Shown one piece after another: positions 24,833 to 34,729 of a stretch of DNA of 64,000 nt. Made by a program: the position numbers and the translations under genes. Positions within the stretch are counted from its first letter, which is position 1, and each line of letters begins with the position of its first letter. The stretch is from JAZDRH01 sp047470865 (GTDB taxonomy: Bacteria; Pseudomonadota; Gammaproteobacteria; Pseudomonadales; Pseudomonadaceae): the NCBI RefSeq assembly GCF_047470865.1, contig NZ_JAZDRH010000007.1:62001-126000 (forward strand), in the 5' to 3' direction. The notes under the pieces are model-generated. The model ran no database searches. It was not told the origin of the DNA and saw only the letters and a program-made list of their open reading frames with translations.

Positions 24833-25663
24833 TCACTGCCTTGCTAAGCGCTTATTACTGTAAGGACCTTCACTGGTACTACGCACCGGATTGATATCCA
24901 AACCACCACGACGCACATAACGTGCTTCTACTTTTAAAGCGCTAGGTGAAAGCAACTTATAAAGATCTAAGAAAATACGTTCTACACATTGTTCATGAAA
25001 ATCTTGATGCTGGCGAAAGCTAATCAAGTACTGTAAAAAACTAGCATGATCTAACCGCGGCCCATGATAACTAATGCTAATACTGCCCCAATCAGGCTGC
25101 CCAGTTACAGGACAATTAGATTTTAACAAATGACTATGAAAGGTTTCCGCGACCTGTAGGTGATGATCGCAGATTAATAGTTCAGCACTAGGTTCAGTGT
25201 ATTGCGATACTTGAATGTCTAAATCATCAATACAAATGCCACGTAGTTGACTAATTCCCTTAGCGCTTGCCTGAGCAATACTCATTAACTCGCAACTAAC
25301 AGGAGCGCCAGCGACTGCAGATAGGTCGCGCTCCAATACCTGCTGTAGCTGTGAAAAATCAGCAAACTGGCTTTGGTTAAAAGAATTCAAGTACAGTTTA
25401 AACGATTTAGATTCAATGATATTAGGCGAGTCGGCTGGGACAAAGAAACTGGCTACAGCAACTACTGGCTTGCCAGAGGGTAATAACCATGACAGCTCAT
25501 AGCAGTTCCAAATATCAACCCCTTTGTAAGGGAGCGTTTGAGCGGTTAAGTTAAATTCTTCCCATTTAGTTTGACGTGATATTGGAAACAACAAACTTGC
25601 ATCATAATCACTGACGTACGCGCTCACTTTCCCCAATGGTGAACTGTATGCTGGATGATCCAT
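24833..25663 (-). CDS. queF: NADPH-dependent 7-cyano-7-deazaguanine reductase QueF
   Basis: A 276-residue QueF of the long, E. coli type. It reduces preQ0 to preQ1 in queuosine tRNA modification. The catalytic cysteine is in [13 protein letters not shown] (C184, with D191), and the NADPH/QueF motif [15 protein letters not shown] lies at 84-98. Other queuosine genes are not nearby. Confidence 0.95.
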   Translation of the reverse strand: MDHPAYSSPLGKVSAYVSDYDASLLFPISRQTKWEEFNLTAQTLPYKGVDIWNCYELSWLLPSGKPVVAVASFFVPADSPNIIESKSFKLYLNSFNQSQFADFSQLQQVLERDLSAVAGAPVSCELMSIAQASAKGISQLRGICIDDLDIQVSQYTEPSAELLICDHHLQVAETFHSHLLKSNCPVTGQPDWGSISISYHGPRLDHASFLQYLISFRQHQDFHEQCVERIFLDLYKLLSPSALKVEARYVRRGGLDINPVRSTSEGPYSNKRLARQ

Positions 25664-25700
25664 AGTCTTACCTTAAAACTAAAAACGACAGTATAAAGCT

Positions 25701-27113
25701 TTATGCATCCTTACGGACAATATGATATTTGCGCATTTTCTCCACCAAGGTGGTACGCCCCATGCCTAATAGCTCAGCAGCATGCGCAACAACTCCCGAA
25801 GTACGCTGTAAAGCTTGCTCAATAATTTCCTGCTCTAGATTAACCAAGTAGCGGCGCAGATCTATTCCCTCTTCAGGTAAATAAAGACCTTCGCTGATTG
25901 GCTGTAAAGCAGCTATTAGCTCTTGTTGCTCAATGGCGTACTCACTAGCACCTCGATATTGCTCTGGCAATTCACGTAAGCCTATCACACCATGTGGATA
26001 TAGGGTTGCCATACGCTCTATCAAATTGGCTAACTCACGCACATTACCTGGCCATGAATATTGGCACAGCGCCATAATGGCGCCTGAGTTAAAGCGAATT
26101 GAGCTACTTTTATTTTTTTCAAGGCGCGCCACCAACTGATGAATCAGTAAAGGGATATCTTCTAAACGCTGACGTAATGCAGGTATGTGCAAAATATGAG
26201 GAGCTACTAATGCAAGCAGCTCTGTGCTAAATAACCCCTGCTCAGCCAAAGCCAATATATCGGCATGATCGGCTAAAATAATACGCACATTAGTTGAATT
26301 AACCTGTACACCACCAACGCGTACAAACTGGCTAGAACCAATCACTTGTGCAATCTGTTGCTGCACCGTTAAAGGCAATGCGCTAATCTCATCTAAATAC
26401 AAGGTGCCCTGATTGGCTAATTCAAAATAACCTTGCTGAGACGCTAAGTCCGTCATAGCAAGTCCTTGTTTATAGCCAAAAAGTAATGCTTGAATCACAT
26501 CTACTTCTACGGCCGCACAATCTAAAACAACAAAAGGATGATTTCGCCGCAAGCTTTGGTTATGAATATTGCGAGCAACAACTTCCTTACCAACCCCTAC
26601 CTCACCTAATAACAACAAGGATTGGTTTGTATCAGCTAGTTTTTGTAACTGCTCTCTAACTTGGCTAATTGCTTGGCTTGTTCCCACTAAGTTACTAAAT
26701 AATTTAGGGCTGCCTATGCTTAATGGCTGATAAATATCACTATATACATAAGCGCGATGCAGTGCATCAATCAAGCTATGATAGGTCAATGGGGTAGGAA
26801 TTTGCTGCAAAATACGCTGGCGCATGGGTAATGGCCAGTGCACTGTAGCTACAGAGTCGATCAGTAGAATGGGCAAGTGTGAGTTACAATGATCTATAGC
26901 GTAAATTAATGGAAAGTATTGGTTTTTTTCTATTTTACCTATAACCGCACAGAGTAATTTTTGCTGCCTTGCAATAGCCTGTTCGAGATTATCTAAGGCC
27001 TGTTCTTGGCTGCTTGCAATAACTTGCTTGCCAATAAACTGAAATAATCGCTGTAAATATGCTCTTTCTTGCTCATCATCTTCAATGATAAGAACAAATG
27101 AATCACCTAACAT
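25701..27113 (-). CDS. FleQ homologue with degenerate sigma-54 and c-di-GMP motifs
   Basis: A 470-residue protein that aligns, from memory, along the whole of P. aeruginosa FleQ: an atypical receiver (1-125), AAA+ domain (about 140-385) and Fis-type HTH (VVAHAAELLGMGRTTLVEKMRKY, 441-463). Walker A (GEVGVGKE, 170-177) and Walker B (YLDEI) remain. The GAFTGA loop needed to touch sigma-54 reads GLAMTD (217-222); both finger arginines of [10 protein letters not shown] are gone (FSTELLALVA, S296 and L302); the c-di-GMP motif LFRS reads LFSN (138-141) and ExxxR reads QLVAR. It should still bind DNA but probably cannot activate sigma-54 promoters or sense c-di-GMP in the known way. Confidence 0.85.
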   Translation of the reverse strand: MLGDSFVLIIEDDEQERAYLQRLFQFIGKQVIASSQEQALDNLEQAIARQQKLLCAVIGKIEKNQYFPLIYAIDHCNSHLPILLIDSVATVHWPLPMRQRILQQIPTPLTYHSLIDALHRAYVYSDIYQPLSIGSPKLFSNLVGTSQAISQVREQLQKLADTNQSLLLLGEVGVGKEVVARNIHNQSLRRNHPFVVLDCAAVEVDVIQALLFGYKQGLAMTDLASQQGYFELANQGTLYLDEISALPLTVQQQIAQVIGSSQFVRVGGVQVNSTNVRIILADHADILALAEQGLFSTELLALVAPHILHIPALRQRLEDIPLLIHQLVARLEKNKSSSIRFNSGAIMALCQYSWPGNVRELANLIERMATLYPHGVIGLRELPEQYRGASEYAIEQQELIAALQPISEGLYLPEEGIDLRRYLVNLEQEIIEQALQRTSGVVAHAAELLGMGRTTLVEKMRKYHIVRKDA

Positions 27114-27193
27114 GACTTATCCTTCCCTAATAGAAAGAATATTTTAAGTTGTTTGTAAGATAATTTCTGAGCTTTCCATGTGAAAATTTGTTA

Positions 27194-27224
27194 CAAAAAA
27201 AAGCCCCGCTAAGCGGGGCTAAAA
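27194..27224 (-). terminator. Terminator after the porin gene
   Basis: GC-rich stem AGCCCCGCT / AGCGGGGCT, followed on the minus strand by eight T residues: a strong intrinsic terminator. Confidence 0.92.
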
Positions 27225-27254
27225 CCAATAGAAACTCTGAACAACTAATACAAC

Positions 27255-28568
27255 TTAGAACACATACTGCAAACGCATAGTGATGGCATCCCCTTTACGA
27301 TCATCATTAGCGTTAGCTGAATGCTTGTCGGTTTTGGCTTTTAGGTAATCTGCTGAAACGCGGATAGCTTCATTAGCATACCAGTTAACGCCTAGCGTAT
27401 GACCACGCGCTTTAGTGTTATAGAACTCACCTGTTGTGGTATCAAGGTCTGCTTTTTTCACTTTAGCATCATCATAACGATAGAACACTTCCCATGCGCC
27501 ATAGCTGTTTTGCGGTTTAATTGAGTCAAATTTACCGCCATCTAATTTATAACCACGCGCTTCACCTGTAATGGTATAGGCAAGTTGTACGTTATAGGCT
27601 TCAACTTTACGATCTTTGTAGCCTGAGCCCGACTTAGCGCCCATCTTACGACTAATATACTCACCCTGAGCCGAGAACGGACCGTAAGCATATGCGGCTT
27701 CTAAGCCCCAAACACTATCTTTATTGAATGCAAATGCTTTGTCGCCATTCGCATCAACGTACTCTCCCGTTTTAGCAAAGACTGGACGGTGGCCATTTTT
27801 TTTGTCTTCGGTAGTGCCACGTACGCCCATACGGCTTTTGATGCTACCGTCATAGTCTAGTTTTTGACGGGTTGCATAGTTGATACCAAAATGCAGCACG
27901 TTACCGGCTTCTGCCATTGGTGCAAATACCGCACGAATGTTATAGGTGTTTTTATTTTTACCATTGGCATCTTCTTTGCCTTTTGGACGGTTAACACCTG
28001 CAGAAGCATAGAACATATCAGCAGCCGTACCACTTAGCTGAATACCCATGCCATCATCTTTATCATTAACCCAGCTGGCATAGTCATAAATCATTGAACG
28101 CTCAATGGCTGTAATCCATTTTGAGCTAGTGGCTTTCTCCAAGCCAAAGTCAGGATCAAAACGACCTACTTTGATGGTTACAGGAAAGCCTGTGTACGCA
28201 ATAGAGGCTTCATCCCACTTGCTGCTGCCATCTTCTGCAAAATCAAGATTAAATACATATTTCCAATCCTGATAGGCAGTACCTGAAAGCTCTAAAATCG
28301 CGCGACGAAAATAAGCTTCATTCGCTGTTTTACCGTTCTTGGTGTATACGCCATCAAACTGGCCATAGTCAGCCTGAATACGTCCGCCAATTTTAAAAGA
28401 GAATTGGTCATCAACCGTCTTGGCTTCAAAACCGCCTTTTGTTTTGATTTTAATATCAGGACCGTCTGTAATGACGTTACCTGCTATGGCTTGAGTTGAA
28501 ACTGCCATAGCTAATGCACTGAAACCGAACCCTAGTGTACGTAGAAGACCTAGCTTGTTGCTGATCAT
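27255..28568 (-). CDS. OprP/OprO-family porin
   Basis: A 437-residue outer-membrane porin. The signal peptide ends near AIA-GN (residue 29); the mature protein has alternating beta strands and ends in LQYVF with terminal Phe, as needed for BAM insertion. KIGGRIQADYGQFDG, NEAYFRRAILELSGTAYQDWKYVFNLDFA and IKVGRFDPDFGLEKATSSKW are the OprP/OprO signature. Members in Pseudomonas select phosphate or pyrophosphate. I do not see a clear Pho box upstream, so phosphate control is not supported here; a different inverted repeat lies there. Confidence 0.88.
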   Translation of the reverse strand: MISNKLGLLRTLGFGFSALAMAVSTQAIAGNVITDGPDIKIKTKGGFEAKTVDDQFSFKIGGRIQADYGQFDGVYTKNGKTANEAYFRRAILELSGTAYQDWKYVFNLDFAEDGSSKWDEASIAYTGFPVTIKVGRFDPDFGLEKATSSKWITAIERSMIYDYASWVNDKDDGMGIQLSGTAADMFYASAGVNRPKGKEDANGKNKNTYNIRAVFAPMAEAGNVLHFGINYATRQKLDYDGSIKSRMGVRGTTEDKKNGHRPVFAKTGEYVDANGDKAFAFNKDSVWGLEAAYAYGPFSAQGEYISRKMGAKSGSGYKDRKVEAYNVQLAYTITGEARGYKLDGGKFDSIKPQNSYGAWEVFYRYDDAKVKKADLDTTTGEFYNTKARGHTLGVNWYANEAIRVSADYLKAKTDKHSANANDDRKGDAITMRLQYVF

Positions 28569-28644
28569 TGATGATTCCCCTTAGTTGGCAAAAAACCAAA
28601 ACATCTTTGTGTGTTGGTGTTGGGCACCATAATCGGGGAATTGG

Positions 28645-28666
28645 GTTACAAAATGGTTTCTGTAAC
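28645..28666. promoter_or_regulatory. Inverted repeat upstream of the porin gene
   Basis: Perfect repeat GTTACA-N10-TGTAAC, 22 bases, about 77 bases before the porin start codon. Same 6-10-6 layout as the marR-gene repeat but another sequence. It could be an operator; no regulator is assigned. Confidence 0.4.
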
Positions 28667-28700
28667 ATGAAGAATTAGTGAACGAGAGATTGCATTTTCA

Positions 28701-29012
28701 CTACAAATCAACCATTTGTAGCACATCATAACCTGGAGTTTCATAAGGATGTGCCTGTTTTAATGCAGCAATGACCGCACGAATATGAGCCTCTGGCACC
28801 ACCATTTCAACACACCACTCCGGCACAGTTTCCACAATGCCTTGCGTACCTATAAAGGGGTGGCTATTTTCTAGCGGGCGAAATTGCCCCTTACCTAAGG
28901 TCTGCCAACAACACTTGTCATAATCACCAATGGCGCCAGCACCTGCTGCAAATATCGCTTCCTTAACCGGTTCCAAATGGCTGTCTGGCACATAGAAGCA
29001 CAACTTATACAT
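28701..29012 (-). CDS. YqfO-family (NIF3-like domain) protein
   Basis: A 103-residue protein equal to the inserted CutA-like domain of NIF3/YqfO proteins: MYKLCFYVPDSHLEPVKEAIFAAGAGAIGDYDKCCWQT, GKGQFRPLENSHPFIG, VETVPEWCVEMVVPEA and HPYETPGYDV. Free-standing copies are common in Pseudomonas. The role is unknown; the fold suggests small-molecule or metal binding. Separate from frmB by 78 bases. Confidence 0.88.
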   Translation of the reverse strand: MYKLCFYVPDSHLEPVKEAIFAAGAGAIGDYDKCCWQTLGKGQFRPLENSHPFIGTQGIVETVPEWCVEMVVPEAHIRAVIAALKQAHPYETPGYDVLQMVDL

Positions 29013-29090
29013 AGTTCACTCTTTTATTCTAAAAATAACATTAGACCGTTAGTTTATACTGACAAACTAACAGTCTACTGGGTTAAATAG

Positions 29091-29921
29091 TTACACTTTA
29101 AGTCGTTGCGCATGATAAGCGATATGCTCACCCATAAAAGTCGCAATAAAATAGTAGCTATGGTCATAGCCTTGCTGTAGCCGAATACTGTGATCTATTC
29201 CTTGCTGCTGACAGGCACGCGCAAGTAACTCTGTTTTTAGTTGCGTATCTAAAAAGTTATCTGCCAGACCTTGATCAACCAATAAACCATCAACTTTTGC
29301 TCCCGCTTCAATTAAAGCAACAGCATCATATTCGATCCATTGTTGCTTATCGTCACCTAAATAGGCAGCAAAGGCCTTTTCGCCCCAAGCAACTTGGCTA
29401 GGTGCAACAATAGGCGCAAAAGCAGAAACACTGACAAAGGCTTGAGGGTTGCGCAAGGCCAATACCAAAGCGCCATGCCCTCCCATTGAATGGCCGAAAA
29501 TAGAGCGCTTATCTAAAGCATTAAATTGCTTACAGACCAAGTCATGCAGCTCATGTAACACATAATCATACATCTGATAATGATTGACCCAAGGTGTTTG
29601 GGTAGCATTGACATAAAAACCAGCGCCCTGCCCTAAATCATAGGTTTGATCGTCGGCAACATTATCACCTCTTGGGCTAGTATCTGGCGCAACTAAAATA
29701 ACACCATGTTCAGCGGCATAGCGCTGAGCCCCCGCTTTAGTAATGACATTTTGCTCATTACAGGTTAACCCTGAAAGCCAATATAAAACAGGCAAAGGCT
29801 GAGATTGGGCTTGCTCTGGCAAGAAAATAGCAAACCGCATATCACACTGAACCGTTTTTGCCGCATGCTGCCAAACTTGCTGGCTGCCACCAAAGCAAGC
29901 ATGTTGTTCAAGCAAAGTCAT
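29091..29921 (-). CDS. frmB: S-formylglutathione hydrolase FrmB/FghA
   Basis: A 276-residue alpha/beta-hydrolase of the esterase D family. It splits S-formylglutathione to formate and glutathione, the last step of formaldehyde removal. Motifs: LYWLSGLTCNEQN, GAGFYVNATQ, nucleophile GHSMGGHGAL and the late histidine region GYDHSYYFI. The frame opens at TTG 29924, but ATG 29921 is the standard start. It lies 62 bases after frmA in the frmR-frmA-frmB order. Confidence 0.95.
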   Translation of the reverse strand: MTLLEQHACFGGSQQVWQHAAKTVQCDMRFAIFLPEQAQSQPLPVLYWLSGLTCNEQNVITKAGAQRYAAEHGVILVAPDTSPRGDNVADDQTYDLGQGAGFYVNATQTPWVNHYQMYDYVLHELHDLVCKQFNALDKRSIFGHSMGGHGALVLALRNPQAFVSVSAFAPIVAPSQVAWGEKAFAAYLGDDKQQWIEYDAVALIEAGAKVDGLLVDQGLADNFLDTQLKTELLARACQQQGIDHSIRLQQGYDHSYYFIATFMGEHIAYHAQRLKV

Positions 29922-29983
29922 CAAATAACTCCTACCCTACGCGGAACAGCGCGCCTAAGTTAAATATACCTAGGTGCAATCTA

Positions 29984-31397
<1,414 letters not shown>

Positions 31398-31453
31398 AAG
31401 TATTCTCTTTTTAACTGAAAACGAGCATAACCTATTTAGTATCAAACAGTAAG

Positions 31454-31472
31454 TATACTGGGGTATAGTATA
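31454..31472 (-). promoter_or_regulatory. Candidate FrmR operator
   Basis: Inverted repeat TATACT-N7-AGTATA with a central GGGG tract, the layout of CsoR/FrmR-type operators, just upstream of frmR. Confidence 0.75.
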
Positions 31473-31503
31473 TTTAGAAAGAACGTTATTTAAGATAAGC
31501 TGG

Positions 31504-31544
31504 CAAAAAAAGGCCAGATAGCATCTACTATCTGGCCTTTTTTA
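31504..31544 (-). terminator. Terminator after the FabH-like gene
   Basis: Ten-base stem GGCCAGATAG / CTATCTGGCC with A-run and T-run on its flanks; 16 bases past the stop of the FabH-like gene. Confidence 0.9.
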
Positions 31545-31560
31545 ACCTTTATTTAGCTAG

Positions 31561-32682
31561 CTATACTTTACGTAGAATCACGCTACCCACTGAATAGCCT
31601 GCGCCAAAAGAGCTAAGCACACCATAAGCACCACTAGGTAAATCTTCTTGATATTTATGTAACGCAATAACTGAGCCCGCTGAGCTAGTATTGGCATAGG
31701 TATCAAGAATAACAGGCGCTTCACTGTCTGTTGCATCACGCCCTAATAAACGACGGGTAATTAGCAAATTCATATTAAGATTGGCTTGATGCAGCCAAAA
31801 ACGCTTAACATCTTCAACAGCAATATGATTCGCTGCTAAATGTTCACCAATAATCTGCGCCACCATTGGGCATACTTCTTTAAATACTTTACGCCCTTCT
31901 TGCACAAAGAGCTTATCTTTAGCGCCAATGCCAGTTTCATCTGCACGGTTTAAATAACCAAAGTTATTGCGAATATTATTGGAAAAACTGGTAACTAGCT
32001 TGCTACTAATCACTTCCCACTGGCAGTTTGAAGTAGCTTTCTCTGCCTCTTCAAAGATCACAGCAGTACAAGCATCACCGAAAATAAAGTGGCTGTCACG
32101 ATCACGGAAGTTGAGATGTCCAGTGCAGATTTCAGGGTTAACCATCAAAATGCTACGTGCGCTACCCGCCTGAATAGCATTGACTGCGGTTTGCATACCA
32201 AAAGTAGCAGATGAACAGGCCACATTCATATCAAATGCAAAACCATTAATGCCCAGTTCTTGTTGCACTTCAATCGCCATAGCTGGGTATGGACGTTGCA
32301 TATTAGAGCAAGCGACAATCACCCCATCAATATCAGCCGCGGTACGACCTGATCGTTGCATGGCTTCTTTGGCGGCGGCCACAGCCATTTGACACATTAC
32401 ACTAGGCTCGTCATTGGAACGCTCAGCAATATGCGGAACCATGCGTTTAGGATCTAGAATGCCTGTTTTATCAATTACAAAACGGCTTTGAATACCTGAA
32501 GCTTTTACAATAAATTCTGAGCTAGATTCACGCGCAGGTTCAATTTCACCTTGCTCAATTGCCTGTGCATTTTCCGCATTAAACAGCTGAACCCACTGAT
32601 TAAAAGCAGCCACTAATTCATCATTTGAAATACTTTGGCTTGGAGTGAACAGTCCCGTTCCGCTAATTACGACTTTTTTCAC
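31561..32682 (-). CDS. FabH-like 3-oxoacyl-ACP synthase III (PA3286 type)
   Basis: A 374-residue thiolase-fold enzyme. The active-site cysteine is C156 in MNVACSSATFG; the catalytic His is in FWLHQANLNMN and Asn in DTYANTSSAGS. Length and the inserts (FNAENAQAIEQGEIEP, CSNMQRPYPAMAIEVQQELG) match the Pseudomonas PA3286-type condensing enzyme, which can take octanoyl-CoA from fatty-acid breakdown into synthesis. A TTG at 32703 opens the frame, but GTG 32682 has a strong ribosome-binding site (AGGGGA) and gives MKKVVISGTG. In Pseudomonas pil genes follow ispH; here this gene stands instead. Confidence 0.9.
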   Translation of the reverse strand: MKKVVISGTGLFTPSQSISNDELVAAFNQWVQLFNAENAQAIEQGEIEPARESSSEFIVKASGIQSRFVIDKTGILDPKRMVPHIAERSNDEPSVMCQMAVAAAKEAMQRSGRTAADIDGVIVACSNMQRPYPAMAIEVQQELGINGFAFDMNVACSSATFGMQTAVNAIQAGSARSILMVNPEICTGHLNFRDRDSHFIFGDACTAVIFEEAEKATSNCQWEVISSKLVTSFSNNIRNNFGYLNRADETGIGAKDKLFVQEGRKVFKEVCPMVAQIIGEHLAANHIAVEDVKRFWLHQANLNMNLLITRRLLGRDATDSEAPVILDTYANTSSAGSVIALHKYQEDLPSGAYGVLSSFGAGYSVGSVILRKV

Positions 32683-32772
32683 AGTAAGTCCCCTGTTATG
32701 CAACTATAAAGCATTAACCTTATAGTAAATGAGTTAAGTTGTGGCTGACCCATGCCAACCACTGACATTTGA

Positions 32773-33723
32773 TTATTCGCTAACTTCCACTACGCGCAGT
32801 TCTTTTGGCATTGAGAAGGTAACATTCTCTGGTCTGCCATCCAGCTCAGATACGTCCTCAGCACCCCAAGCTTGCAGCTGCTTAATAACGCCTTGCACCA
32901 AGATTTCAGGGGCAGAAGCGCCCGCGGTTACACCTATAGCCTTAGCCTTGGCAAACCATGTTTTCGATAAGTCTTCAGCACCATCGACTAAATAAGCAGG
33001 TGTTCCTATACGCTCAGCTAACTCACGTAAACGATTTGAGTTAGAGCTGTTTGGGCTACCCACAACTAGAACAACATCACATTCACTAGCAAGTTGTTTA
33101 ACCGCATCTTGACGATTTTGTGTGGCATAACAAATGTCATCTTTACGTGGCCCCATAATCGCTGGGAAGCGCTGACGTAAAGCGTCAATAACGCGACTGG
33201 CATCATCCATTGAGAGTGTTGTTTGGGTAACAAAGGCTAGGTTATCAGGGCACTTTACTTCAAGTAGAGCAACATCTTGCTCATCTTCTACAAGGTAAAT
33301 ATGACCGCCATTACTGCTGTCATACTGCCCCATTGTCCCTTCTACCTCAGGATGTCCCTGGTGTCCAATCAACACACAATCACGCCCTTCTCGACTGTAA
33401 CGCACCACCTCAAGATGTACTTTGGTAACCAACGGACAGGTTGCATCAAATACTTTTAAACCACGACGTTCAGCTTCATCACGCACAGCTTTAGAAACAC
33501 CATGTGCACTAAAAATAACTATATTGTCATCTGGTACTTGATCAAGCTCATCAACAAAAATAGCACCTCGATTACGCAAGTCTTCAACCACAAATTTGTT
33601 ATGCACTACTTCATGACGTACATAAATAGGCGGTTCAAATACTTCAAGAGCGCGGTTGACGATTTCGATGGCGCGATCTACGCCCGCACAGAATCCACGA
33701 GGATTAGCCAGCTTAATTTGCAT
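32773..33723 (-). CDS. ispH: 4-hydroxy-3-methylbut-2-enyl diphosphate reductase IspH
   Basis: A 316-residue iron-sulfur enzyme, last step of the MEP isoprenoid pathway. The three cluster cysteines appear in [23 protein letters not shown] and [22 protein letters not shown] contexts; HxxVHN ([11 protein letters not shown]) is the substrate-binding part. Length equals E. coli IspH. Last gene of ileS-lspA-fkpB-ispH. Confidence 0.97.
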   Translation of the reverse strand: MQIKLANPRGFCAGVDRAIEIVNRALEVFEPPIYVRHEVVHNKFVVEDLRNRGAIFVDELDQVPDDNIVIFSAHGVSKAVRDEAERRGLKVFDATCPLVTKVHLEVVRYSREGRDCVLIGHQGHPEVEGTMGQYDSSNGGHIYLVEDEQDVALLEVKCPDNLAFVTQTTLSMDDASRVIDALRQRFPAIMGPRKDDICYATQNRQDAVKQLASECDVVLVVGSPNSSNSNRLRELAERIGTPAYLVDGAEDLSKTWFAKAKAIGVTAGASAPEILVQGVIKQLQAWGAEDVSELDGRPENVTFSMPKELRVVEVSE

Positions 33724-33746
33724 GTACAGACTCCTAACGCGTAAAA

Positions 33747-34184
33747 CTATGCGTTGTGGACATCAATAATTTCAACATCAAAGGTGATTACTCGCCCTGC
33801 TAGTGGGTGATTAAAATCCACTGTTACCTGAGTGTCATCAAAGTCTTTAATGACACCTGGTAATTCACCCTTGGCTGCATCTTGGAAGATAACCAATATG
33901 CCATGATCTAATTCCATATCTGTAAATTGGCTACGCGGCATTACTTGCACATTCTGCGGATTGGGTTGCCCAAAACCTTGCTCTGGTTGAATCTCGAAGC
34001 TGCGCTTATCGCCAGCCTTCAAGCCATAAAGCTGCTGCTCAAAACCTGGTAATAAACTACCATCACCCACGGCAAAGGATGCCGCTTCTTTCTCAAAGTT
34101 ACTATCGACTACATCGCCATTATCTAATTTCAAAGCAAAATGCAGTGTTACGCGGCTTTGTTCGCCAATACGTTGTTCATTCAT
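33747..34184 (-). CDS. fkpB: FKBP-type peptidyl-prolyl isomerase (SlpA/FkpB)
   Basis: A 145-residue FKBP of the SlyD/SlpA group with [52 protein letters not shown] split by the insert-in-flap region, and [19 protein letters not shown]. It lacks the His-rich tail of SlyD. Overlaps the lspA stop by four bases (ATGA) and lies 23 bases before ispH, as in E. coli and Pseudomonas. Confidence 0.94.
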   Translation of the reverse strand: MNEQRIGEQSRVTLHFALKLDNGDVVDSNFEKEAASFAVGDGSLLPGFEQQLYGLKAGDKRSFEIQPEQGFGQPNPQNVQVMPRSQFTDMELDHGILVIFQDAAKGELPGVIKDFDDTQVTVDFNHPLAGRVITFDVEIIDVHNA

Positions 34185-34696
34185 TTGTTCTCTCCAACAG
34201 CTGCACTGCCTTTAGTTTTTGAGCCTTTAAACATATCAATAATTAACATAAAGGCTCCAATACAAATGGCTGTATCTGCTAAGTTAAAGGCAGGGTAATA
34301 CCATTGGTCTTTCCAATGCACCAACACAAAATCAATCACGTGCCCTAACAAGATACGGTCATACAGATTACCTAAAGCACCACCTAAGACTAAAGCTAAA
34401 GCAATAGCAACCCAGGTTTCATGAGATTTTAGGCGCTTTAGCCAAACAACTAAAACAGTACTTACAGCAAGGGCGATAAGGGCAAAAAACCAACGCTGCC
34501 AACCGCTTTCGTCAGCTAAGAAGCCAAAAGCGGCGCCTTTATTATATAAGCGTGTCCAGCTAAAAATATCTGGAATCACACTAATCTGTTGGTACATCTC
34601 TAGGTTAGTGTCGAACCAAAGCTTGCTCACCCTATCCATAATAAAGGTGACAACGCTAATCCATAACCATGGCAATTTGCCCAAAGCTGCTTTCAT
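34181..34696 (-). CDS. lspA: Lipoprotein signal peptidase LspA
   Basis: A 171-residue inner-membrane aspartic protease with four spans that cleaves prolipoprotein signal peptides. The conserved catalytic motifs are GGALGNLYDRILLGHVIDFV and FNLADTAICIG. Needed for the lipoproteins in the window (BamE, LoiP-like, COG3650-like). 33 bases after ileS. Confidence 0.97.
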   Translation of the reverse strand: MKAALGKLPWLWISVVTFIMDRVSKLWFDTNLEMYQQISVIPDIFSWTRLYNKGAAFGFLADESGWQRWFFALIALAVSTVLVVWLKRLKSHETWVAIALALVLGGALGNLYDRILLGHVIDFVLVHWKDQWYYPAFNLADTAICIGAFMLIIDMFKGSKTKGSAAVGENK

Positions 34697-34729
34697 ACTG
34701 CTTCCTTAAAAGACTGAAAATGTCACTAC

